DNA of 51,381 bases from Thermoanaerobaculia bacterium (GTDB lineage Bacteria; Acidobacteriota; Thermoanaerobaculia; Multivoradales; JAHEKO01), in assembly GCA_947259925.1 (NCBI GenBank), contig CAMYOG010000035.1:1-51381 (forward strand). The letters run 5' to 3'. The notes below the pieces were generated by a model. The model saw only the letters and a program-made list of their open reading frames with translations, did not search any database and was not told the origin of the DNA. The position numbers and the translations under genes are program-made. Shown here piece by piece: positions 25,301 through 32,082 of the stretch (the first letter of the stretch is position 1; each line of letters starts with the position of its first letter).

Positions 25301-27094
25301 ATGAGCGGTCGAGGTCGGCCCATGCGCGCGCTGCTGATCGTAACGGTGAGCACGCTGTGGACGCTCTGCTCCCTGCAAGCGACTACCTCGAACGAAGAGC
25401 AGCCGAGCGAGCAGCTATGGGAGGAGACGCTCCGAGCGGCGCGCGAGGCGCAGAGCGCCGGCGCCTGGGAGGATGCGCTCGCCGGCATGGAGAAGGCGCT
25501 CGAGCTGGCGCGGGCGCTCGAGGCGAACCCGCAGCTGGTGCCCGAAACGCTCGATGCCCTGGCACTTCACTACGAGCGGCGGTGGATGTACGCCGAAGCC
25601 GTGGCCGCGTGCGAGGAGGCGGTCGAGGTGCGCGGGCGGTACTCGACGACTCCGCTGCTGGAACGAGGCTCCTGCAACCACAAGCTGCGCTACCTCTACG
25701 AGAAGGTCGAGGCCTGGGACAAGGTCGAGGCTCTTTTGCGTGAGCGGCTCGCACAGCTCGGCCGATCGCAGCGGCCGGACGATAGCCGGATCGCCTCGGA
25801 GCTGCGCAGCCTGGCCAACCTGCTCGGCAAGATCCGACCGGACGATCCCGAGATCGAGACGCTGATGCTCGAGGCTCTCGGCCTGGCACAGGATGAGAAG
25901 GACGAGCTGCGCGCACTCTCGTCGCTCGGCTACCACTACCACCGGCAGGAGCGCCATAGCGAGGCCGCGGAGGTCTTCGAGCGGACGCTCGCGATGGCCC
26001 GACGCCTGGAGCCCGGCTCGGACCTCTCGTCGCGCCAGCTGACGCTGGCCCGCGAGTATCGAGCCCTCGGCGAGTACGACCGCACCGAGGCCCTGATGCG
26101 CTCGGCGATCGAGCTCCGAACCGAGTACGAGGGTGCCGACGACATCACCGTCACGCAGCCGATCTTCCGACTCGGCCGCCTGCTCGCCGAGCAGGGTCGC
26201 TACGAGGAGGCCGAGCCCTACCTGCGGCGGGCGGTCGAGATGACCGACGCGGCGCTGGGCGAGGATCACAGCGGCTACGAGTTCCAGCGCCGCGAGCTGC
26301 GGCGGGTGCTGGAGGAGCTCGGCCGGACGCCAGAGGAGGAGGCGCCCGCCGCCCCGGAATTGGAAGCGGAATGCGAGTGTCCCTATGACGTGGAGCGGGT
26401 GAGGGAGCTGGAAAGGAGAGGTCAGCGGAGCGAGGCGCTTGGTCTCGTTCAGGAAGCCCTCGCCGAGGTCGAGCTGTCCTACGGCCCCGACGCGCTGATC
26501 GTCGCCGAGGTCCTCGGCAAGATCGGTAGCCTCGAATGGTCGGTCCACCCCCTCGAAGCGCTGACCGCCTACCAGCGCAGCCTGCGGATCCTCGAGCGTC
26601 GGCTGCCCCTCGAGGACCGACGGATCGCCACCACCGCCAGCTCTCTCGCGCGTCTGTCGCAGACGCTGGGTGACCTCGACCAGGCGACCGAGTACCGGCT
26701 GCAGCAGATCGAGAGCATCCGCTCGGCCGGAGGTAGGAGCTACAGCCTGGCCGAGGCGCTCGACGATCTGGCGTATCTCAGACGATCCGCCGGCGACGAG
26801 CTGGAGTCGCTCGAGTACTTCGAGCTGGCGGCCTCCGCCTGGGCGTCGGCGCATGGTGAGGGGAGCGACGAGTACTTCGAGGCGCGGTTGGAGGTAGCCC
26901 GGTCGTACCGCGCCCTCGGCAGTCACCAGCAGGCCGAGAGCCTGCTGCTCGATCTGGTCGAGCGGCTCGAAGCGGGTGGCCGGGCGACCGTATCCGAGCT
27001 CGAAGAAGCGTTGCGTCTGCTGGCAGCGCTCTACAAGGAACTCGGCCGTGAGCCGGAGGCCCGCGAGGCGCAGCGGCGAGCCGACGAGCTCTGA
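25301..27094 (+). CDS. Secreted TPR-repeat protein
   Basis: A 597-aa protein with a positively charged N-terminus and a hydrophobic stretch (MRALLIVTVSTLWTLCSLQA), so probably exported. The mature chain contains many TPR-12-like units (YEEAEPYLRRAVEMTDAALG, ALTAYQRSLRILERRLPLED, AEALDDLAYLRRSAGDELES). A Glu/Ala/Pro-rich, Cys-containing linker near residue 350 (PELEAECECPYD) splits the repeats into two sets. No enzyme domain is seen. It ends 38 nt from the convergent mannosidase gene. ATG 25322 (residue 8) is an equally good start. Confidence 0.75.
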   Translation: MSGRGRPMRALLIVTVSTLWTLCSLQATTSNEEQPSEQLWEETLRAAREAQSAGAWEDALAGMEKALELARALEANPQLVPETLDALALHYERRWMYAEAVAACEEAVEVRGRYSTTPLLERGSCNHKLRYLYEKVEAWDKVEALLRERLAQLGRSQRPDDSRIASELRSLANLLGKIRPDDPEIETLMLEALGLAQDEKDELRALSSLGYHYHRQERHSEAAEVFERTLAMARRLEPGSDLSSRQLTLAREYRALGEYDRTEALMRSAIELRTEYEGADDITVTQPIFRLGRLLAEQGRYEEAEPYLRRAVEMTDAALGEDHSGYEFQRRELRRVLEELGRTPEEEAPAAPELEAECECPYDVERVRELERRGQRSEALGLVQEALAEVELSYGPDALIVAEVLGKIGSLEWSVHPLEALTAYQRSLRILERRLPLEDRRIATTASSLARLSQTLGDLDQATEYRLQQIESIRSAGGRSYSLAEALDDLAYLRRSAGDELESLEYFELAASAWASAHGEGSDEYFEARLEVARSYRALGSHQQAESLLLDLVERLEAGGRATVSELEEALRLLAALYKELGREPEAREAQRRADEL

Positions 27095-27132
27095 GATACC
27101 GGCTGGTGGCGGCGAGCGGATCCGACGTAGGG

Positions 27133-30100
27133 CTAGTCGAACGGCCGGGCGACCGCCACGGCACACGACCCGAGCCGGCGCGCCACGGTGGCGGCGAAGA
27201 TCCGGATACGGCTCGCGTCGGGCAGCTGCAGGAGCGGAAACGCGGTCTCGTCGACCTCCGGTAGCCGCAGCTGGTAGCGGAAGAGGTGGCCGAAGAGGTA
27301 CGGGAGATTGCCTCCCCGCCGATCGTGCAGATGGGTGGCGGTCCAGGCGATCCGGTCGCGCTCGAGGAAGGGGCGACGGATCGGACCGTAGTGGACGCGT
27401 CCGAGAGCGCGTCGGTGCGAGGGGTAGCCGATCGGCCCACGGTAGCCGGCGATGCGCATCCGGACCCCGTCGCCGGCGACCGTGAACTCTCCTTCGGTCG
27501 CCTTGCCCGCGCTCGCCGCGAGCAGAAAGACGCTCTCCCACTCGCCCTTCGGCAACGGTATCTGCTGGCCCCGGCAGGCGAGACAGTTCGGTCCGTCGGC
27601 GGGTCCGAGCTCGAACTCGATCCCGCCCGAGGTCAGGGCCTCCGGGAAGAGCTCCGTCGGGAGCGAGTTGCCTCGGTCGTCGAAGTCGGCGCCTCGGGAC
27701 CCGTCAGAGCTGGTCGCTTGGATCTCGAACGGCAGGCGCAGCGGCTGGCATATGGGGCGTCGTGCTCCGGGCGGCGGCCCGGCGAGCCGGACGGCGAAGC
27801 TCCTCGGCTGGAAGGGACCCAGCTCGGTCACCAGCGAGCCGTCGCGCAGCTCGGCGCTCCCCCGGTCGGCCTCGACGCCGTTCACCTCGCGCGCGGCGAC
27901 GATCGGCTGGGCGAAGTCGATCGCGACGTCGCTCTCGCCCTCGCCGGCCAGCTCCTGCAGACGGACGATCAGCTCGTCGCCGTCCTCGGCCTCTTTGAGC
28001 GCCCGGATCGCGACCCGATCGGTGCTGGTGCGGGCGAACGAGAAGGAGCGCGCCGCGGCCGCCCGCCGGGCATCGCCGACCTGGAAGGCACGCAGGGGCT
28101 GGTTGAAGCGCGCGGCCTGCCAGACGGTGCCCTGGCGCCAGTCGCCAGGATGGCCGTAGAGGGCGTAGGCGAACCGGTGCCACGCCCAGTCCTGCCGCGA
28201 CTGGTGGCCGTGTCCCCTCGCCGCCCACGGCGATCGGATCAGGGTCAGCCGCAGCCGGTTCGGCTCCGGCCGGTCCCAGCCGTACTTGCAGTCGTTGAGC
28301 ACCGAGACGCCGTGCTCGCCGCCGGCAAAGGAGAGGTCGGCCCACTGCTGGGCCGGTACCTCGTGGCTCTCGGGCCGGTTCGTCCCACGCTCGATCACAC
28401 CCAGGCCCAGGTCGTAGGTCGCCACCGGGTCCGCGCCGCGGATCGGGAAGGCCGCCTTGACCATCCTGCCCCAGGTCTTCCATTCGACCCGGTTGGCGAT
28501 CTCGAGTCGATCCGCGGCGCCACCCGCCGCCAGGCTGATCCGCTGGACGTAGGTCGAGCCGCGCGCGACCCGCCGGACCTCGACGGTGGCCCGCGCCGGC
28601 CCGCTCTCGACCACACGGCAGCCGCGCAGCCGACACACCGTCCGCGGCTCGGCCATCAGATCGCGGTAGCGGATCTCCCAGGCCGGGAACTTGGACGACC
28701 AGTCGGACAGCAGCTCCAGGCGCAGGGGCGAATCGAGCAGGTCGCGCTCGAGCAGTCGGTCATAGACCCGCGCGACGTCTCCGGCGTCGTCGATCTCGAC
28801 CCGGTAGCGGCGGTTCTCGAGGAGGTTCTGGCGCGCCTCGAGTCCGGTCCGCAGGGCGCAGGCTGCGGTGGCCGGCCGGACGTCGTAGACCGCGCATCCG
28901 ACCGGCGACACCCGCGCCAGGAAGGTGACCCGCAGCCCGCCGCCGACCGTCGGAGCCGACTGCGATGGCACCTCGCTGCCCTCCGGATCGAATACCGCGA
29001 CCGCGGCCGGAGAGCCGCCGTCGAAGCGGACGGTCGCCTCGACCAGGTCCTCGCGCTCGATGGTCAGCGGGTTGAAGACCACCAGCGGTACGCCCTCGCT
29101 CGTGGTGTCGAGCCGGTCGGTCAGCGCTCCGACCGAGTCGCCGAGGATCGCGTCGAAGCGATTGCGCGCGATCGCCTGGTCGTTCCACGAGAAGTCGTAT
29201 GCCTGCGGGATCGAGGTTCCGGTCAGGTCGTCGTGCATCTGATGCCAGAGGAAGCGCAGCCATCCCTCGTCGAGCTCGGCCTTCGGGTAGGGAAGGGCAC
29301 CGGTCCAGGCCGCCGCGCTGGCGGCCCGCTCGGCCGCGTCCGCCAGCAGCTCGTTGTGCCGGTTCCAGCGCTTCATCGAAGCCATCGCCGTGTAGCAGCC
29401 CGGGCCGTGCTCGGGGAGCAGGAGCTCGCCCTTGTGGCGCGGCAGCCGATCCTTCCGGTCCGCTAGGTCGTGGAAGAAGCGATCCGACTTGCCGTGCACG
29501 ATGCGCAACGGACCGGGATCCTCGAGGCCCTTGGCGAGCCATTCGAGCGACGCCTCGTCGGGAGCCCCCCCGCGATCACCGATGCCGAAGTACTTGTAAC
29601 CGGCGCGTACGCCGGTCGCCTCTCCGAACCTCGCGATCCGCTCCCGCCAGTGCGGCGCGCGGCTCAGGTCGCGATCGATGCCGTCGCCGTAGCCCTCCGG
29701 GTTGAGCGCCGCCAGCACGGAGGCGCCGTCCGGACCCTCCCAGACACCGATGTCGAACGGCGTCGACGCCGGCGCGATCCACTTGATGAACTTCTGCGAC
29801 GAGAAGCCGGTGAGCCCACAGTGGGCGGCGATCGAAGGCAGGCTGTACGAGAAGCCGAAACAGTCGGGGAGGAAGACGTCGCAGGCGGTGGCGTCCAGCT
29901 CGCGCTCGAAGAACCTGCTGCCGTAGAGGAAGTGGCGGATGAGCGACTCGGGCGAGACCAGGTTGACGTCGACCGACTCGAGCATGTTGCCGGCGATGCA
30001 CCAGCGCCCCTCGGCGACGTAGCCCTTGAGCCGCTCCCAGGCCTCCGGGTAGTACTCGCGGATCAGCATGTAGCGGAAGGCGCCTTCCCAGCTCAGGACG

Positions 30101-30288
30101 TAGTGCGGGTACTTCTCGAAGAGGGCGAAGTTGCCGTCGAGCGTCGCCGGCAGGTACTCGCTGATCGTGCGCTGAATCGTCCACCGCCACTGGGTGTCGA
30201 GGTGGACGGTAGCGACGACGTAGAGGTCGCCCTCCGCCCCCGGGGCGGTCGTCCCCTCGGCGGTACCGGTCGGGTGGCCGTCGTCCAT
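27133..30288 (-). CDS. Glycoside hydrolase family 38 alpha-mannosidase
   Basis: A 1051-aa enzyme that cleaves terminal alpha-mannosides. The zinc-site motif VHLDTQWRW holds His29 and Asp31, and the nucleophile is Asp142 in FLPDCFGFS. The middle domain begins around WHQMHDDLTGTSIPQAYDFS, another family hallmark, followed by a C-terminal beta-sandwich. No signal peptide is visible, so it may be cytoplasmic. The ATG at 30288 is divergent from the PagL-like gene with 44 nt between them. The bacterial GH38 substrate is uncertain; turnover of imported or endogenous mannosides is plausible. Confidence 0.92.
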   Translation of the reverse strand: MDDGHPTGTAEGTTAPGAEGDLYVVATVHLDTQWRWTIQRTISEYLPATLDGNFALFEKYPHYVLSWEGAFRYMLIREYYPEAWERLKGYVAEGRWCIAGNMLESVDVNLVSPESLIRHFLYGSRFFERELDATACDVFLPDCFGFSYSLPSIAAHCGLTGFSSQKFIKWIAPASTPFDIGVWEGPDGASVLAALNPEGYGDGIDRDLSRAPHWRERIARFGEATGVRAGYKYFGIGDRGGAPDEASLEWLAKGLEDPGPLRIVHGKSDRFFHDLADRKDRLPRHKGELLLPEHGPGCYTAMASMKRWNRHNELLADAAERAASAAAWTGALPYPKAELDEGWLRFLWHQMHDDLTGTSIPQAYDFSWNDQAIARNRFDAILGDSVGALTDRLDTTSEGVPLVVFNPLTIEREDLVEATVRFDGGSPAAVAVFDPEGSEVPSQSAPTVGGGLRVTFLARVSPVGCAVYDVRPATAACALRTGLEARQNLLENRRYRVEIDDAGDVARVYDRLLERDLLDSPLRLELLSDWSSKFPAWEIRYRDLMAEPRTVCRLRGCRVVESGPARATVEVRRVARGSTYVQRISLAAGGAADRLEIANRVEWKTWGRMVKAAFPIRGADPVATYDLGLGVIERGTNRPESHEVPAQQWADLSFAGGEHGVSVLNDCKYGWDRPEPNRLRLTLIRSPWAARGHGHQSRQDWAWHRFAYALYGHPGDWRQGTVWQAARFNQPLRAFQVGDARRAAAARSFSFARTSTDRVAIRALKEAEDGDELIVRLQELAGEGESDVAIDFAQPIVAAREVNGVEADRGSAELRDGSLVTELGPFQPRSFAVRLAGPPPGARRPICQPLRLPFEIQATSSDGSRGADFDDRGNSLPTELFPEALTSGGIEFELGPADGPNCLACRGQQIPLPKGEWESVFLLAASAGKATEGEFTVAGDGVRMRIAGYRGPIGYPSHRRALGRVHYGPIRRPFLERDRIAWTATHLHDRRGGNLPYLFGHLFRYQLRLPEVDETAFPLLQLPDASRIRIFAATVARRLGSCAVAVARPFD

Positions 30289-30316
30289 CCGCCCATTCTG
30301 ACCTACCCGGGGGCGA

Positions 30317-30322
30317 TATGAT
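30317..30322 (+). promoter_or_regulatory. -10-like TATGAT before the PagL-like gene
   Basis: TATGAT ends 10 nt before ATG 30333, predicting a transcript beginning about 3 nt before it. This supports 30333 over the in-frame ATG at 30318, which lies inside the hexamer. Confidence 0.4.
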
Positions 30323-30332
30323 CCGGCGACTC

Positions 30333-30824
30333 ATGCGAAAGCGAGCAATCGGGCCCGCTCTCGTGGTCGGTGTGCTGCTCCTCTGCGCGGCCACCGCGAG
30401 TGCCCAGAATCGGCGCCCGGCGATCCAGCTGAGCGGCGGCGTCTTCAACGTCGGCAAGACGCCGACCCAGGCCGAGGCCGGAGTCGAGCTCCGGGCACCG
30501 ATCCGGCTGTGGCGACTCGACTTTGCCGGCGGCGTCGCGGCGACCGAGGAGGGCTCGTACTGGGGCTACCTCGGTCTGCGCCGCGACTTCGACGCCAGTC
30601 CGCGGCTGGTGGTCGCGCTCGGACTGGCGGTCGCCGGCTACGAGCAGGGCGACGGCAAGGACCTGGGCGGCTCGGTCCAGTTCCGCTCGTCGATCGACTT
30701 CGGCTACCGGACGACCGACCGGACCCGGCTCGGCCTGACCGTCCACCACCTGTCGAACGCCGGCCTCGAGGAGTTCAACCCCGGCTCCAACTCGGTCCTC
30801 CTGACCTACTCGATCGATTTCTAG
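30333..30824 (+). CDS. PagL-like lipid A 3-O-deacylase / acyloxyacyl hydrolase
   Basis: A 163-aa outer-membrane beta-barrel candidate with signal peptide MRKRAIGPALVVGVLLLCAA and cleavage after ASA-QNR. The C-terminal motif HHLSNAGLEEFNPGSNSVLL matches the PagL His-x-Ser-Asn signature and ends in an aromatic strand (TYSIDF) typical of barrel proteins. PagL removes the 3-O acyl chain of lipid A. The usual NPG-x-Glu position reads Asn here, so activity should be treated with caution. The stop codon lies in the hairpin repeat that follows. Confidence 0.75.
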   Translation: MRKRAIGPALVVGVLLLCAATASAQNRRPAIQLSGGVFNVGKTPTQAEAGVELRAPIRLWRLDFAGGVAATEEGSYWGYLGLRRDFDASPRLVVALGLAVAGYEQGDGKDLGGSVQFRSSIDFGYRTTDRTRLGLTVHHLSNAGLEEFNPGSNSVLLTYSIDF

Positions 30825-30895
30825 GTGCCAGGCCTGCAAGATGCAAGTTGGAGCTGTTGCCTCAAGTCAACTTGCATCTTGCAGGCCTGGCACCT
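30823..30895. repeat. perfect 28-bp hairpin repeat of the GGTGCCAGGCCTGCA family
   Basis: Arms 30823-30850 and 30868-30895 are perfect inverted copies around a 17-nt loop. The outer block AGGTGCCAGGCCTGCA equals that of the element at 21249, while the inner half differs yet stays self-complementary. It spans the end of the PagL-like gene, whose TAG stop uses its first two bases, and lies between convergent genes. Confidence 0.85.
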
Positions 30896-30923
30896 ACTCC
30901 CTTGCAGGCCTGGCACCTACTCC
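30878..30923. repeat. tandem 23-nt duplication at the edge of the hairpin repeat
   Basis: Positions 30878-30900 and 30901-30923 are identical; the unit starts CTTGCAGGCCTGGCACC. The second copy covers the stop codon and penultimate codons of the cytidylyltransferase gene, so part of the element has become coding. Confidence 0.85.
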
Positions 30924-31711
30924 CAGATCTTCCAGGGCGGGTCGTTGCGCCAGCGCTCGTTCAGATGCAGGTAGTCGCGGTAGGTATCCATCGGCTCCCA
31001 GTAGCCCTCGTGGACATGGACCGCCAGCTGGTCGTCCCGGGCCAAGTCGCGCAGTGGCTGGAACTCGAGAAAGAGATCGGGAGCGTCGCTCAGGTAGTCG
31101 AAGATCTCGCGCTGGAAGACGAAAAAGCCGCCGCTGACGACTCCTTCGGCGACGGTCGGCTTCTCGTTGAACTCCGTCGCCACGCCGTCCTCGACCGTCA
31201 TCTCGCCGTAGCGCGACGTCGGATGAACCCCGGTGACGGTGGCGATCCGACCCTTCTCCCGGTGATAGGCGAGTAGCTTGTCGATGTCGATGTCACTGAC
31301 CGCGTCGCCGTAGGTGAAGAAGAAAGTATCGGTGTCGATGAACTCCTGGACCCTTTTGAGCCGGGTACCGGTGCCGCTGGTCTCGCCGGTCTCGGCGCAG
31401 CTCACCTGCCAGCTCTCCGCGCCGCGCCGGTTGTGGAACTCGACCGACTCGTCGGCCATCGACACGGTGAAGTCGCGCATCATCTCGTGATAGCGCAGGA
31501 AGTACTGCTTGATCACCCAGCCCTTGTAGCCCAGGCAGAGAACGAAGCGGGCGACGTCGTAGTGGCCGTAGATCTTCATGATGTGCCAGAGAATCGGCAT
31601 ACCGCCGATCTCGACCATAGGCTTGGGTCGGACCTCGGTCTCCTCGCGCAGGCGCGTACCCTGACCGCCGCAGAGGATGACGACCGGCATCTCGGACTTC
31701 GGTGTGGGCAT
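30917..31711 (-). CDS. rfbF: Glucose-1-phosphate cytidylyltransferase
   Basis: A 264-aa enzyme making CDP-glucose from glucose-1-phosphate and CTP, the first step toward CDP-linked deoxysugars of O-antigen. It has the nucleotidyltransferase signature VILCGGQGTRLREET and the family blocks KPMVEIGGMPILWHIMKIY, VLCLGYKG, TYGDAVSDID, SGGFFVF and EPMDTYRDYLHL. The frame is open to 31963, but ATG 31711 has GAGG 7 nt upstream and matches the family length. Its pathway partner, CDP-glucose 4,6-dehydratase, is 16 kb away at 46796. Confidence 0.93.
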   Translation of the reverse strand: MPTPKSEMPVVILCGGQGTRLREETEVRPKPMVEIGGMPILWHIMKIYGHYDVARFVLCLGYKGWVIKQYFLRYHEMMRDFTVSMADESVEFHNRRGAESWQVSCAETGETSGTGTRLKRVQEFIDTDTFFFTYGDAVSDIDIDKLLAYHREKGRIATVTGVHPTSRYGEMTVEDGVATEFNEKPTVAEGVVSGGFFVFQREIFDYLSDAPDLFLEFQPLRDLARDDQLAVHVHEGYWEPMDTYRDYLHLNERWRNDPPWKIWE

Positions 31712-31786
31712 GGGCTGGCCTCGGGGAATCGGAGGATTGTTCAGGGATTTCCTGGAGTTTTGCGGCGTTTTCCGCGGTTGGACTCT

Positions 31787-31792
31787 AGCATA
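31787..31792 (-). promoter_or_regulatory. -10-like TATGCT for the cytidylyltransferase gene
   Basis: On the minus strand TATGCT would start transcription near 31780, leaving a leader of about 69 nt. The remainder of the 370-nt gap up to 32083 is occupied by the inverted repeat at 31815-32004 and the promoter element at 32070. Confidence 0.3.
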
Positions 31793-31814
31793 GCGAAGCG
31801 GACGCCGAACTCGT

Positions 31815-32004
31815 GCGGGATGCCGGGGGAGGAGCCGAGGGGTCCCTGCCCCGGGGCCGGCGTCATGATCCGTGGTTCGTGGCGGGGGGGTCCGCCTAGC
31901 GTCCGCATCGCTGCCGTCGGTATTGGCCTGCATGGGCTCTCGAGAGACGCTCGCTCCCGACACCCCTGGGCGGGGACCCCTCGGCTCCTCCCGCGGCGTC
32001 CCGC
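31815..32004. repeat. long imperfect inverted repeat, about 37-nt arms
   Basis: Arms 31815-31852 and 31968-32004 are inverted copies with only a few mismatches; the shared centre is GGAGGAGCCGAGGGGTCCC. The loop is 115 nt. It lies between divergent genes, so it is not an ordinary terminator. Its sequence is unrelated to the other repeats in the window. Confidence 0.7.
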
Positions 32005-32069
32005 ACTAGCGCCGTCTGCTGGCGGGGCAGACGTACCCGCGGTCGGACCCTCTCCGGCATGGTCCTCGC

Positions 32070-32075
32070 TAGACT
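32070..32075 (+). promoter_or_regulatory. -10-like TAGACT placed for a leaderless mRNA
   Basis: TAGACT ends 7 nt before the GTG at 32083. This favours 32083 over ATG 32059, which lies upstream of the hexamer. Confidence 0.35.
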
Positions 32076-32082
32076 GGGGGGT

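Noticed and set aside
27286..29466. Long plus-strand open frame (726 codons) opposite the GH38 gene
   Set aside because: It is a mirror of the mannosidase coding strand in GC-rich DNA; composition is biased to Arg, Gly, Pro, Val and Ala with no recognisable domain.
31712..31963. N-terminal extension of the cytidylyltransferase
   Set aside because: The extension is Pro/Arg-rich, runs through an inverted repeat, and the ATG at 31711 has a ribosome-binding site and the expected family N-terminus.
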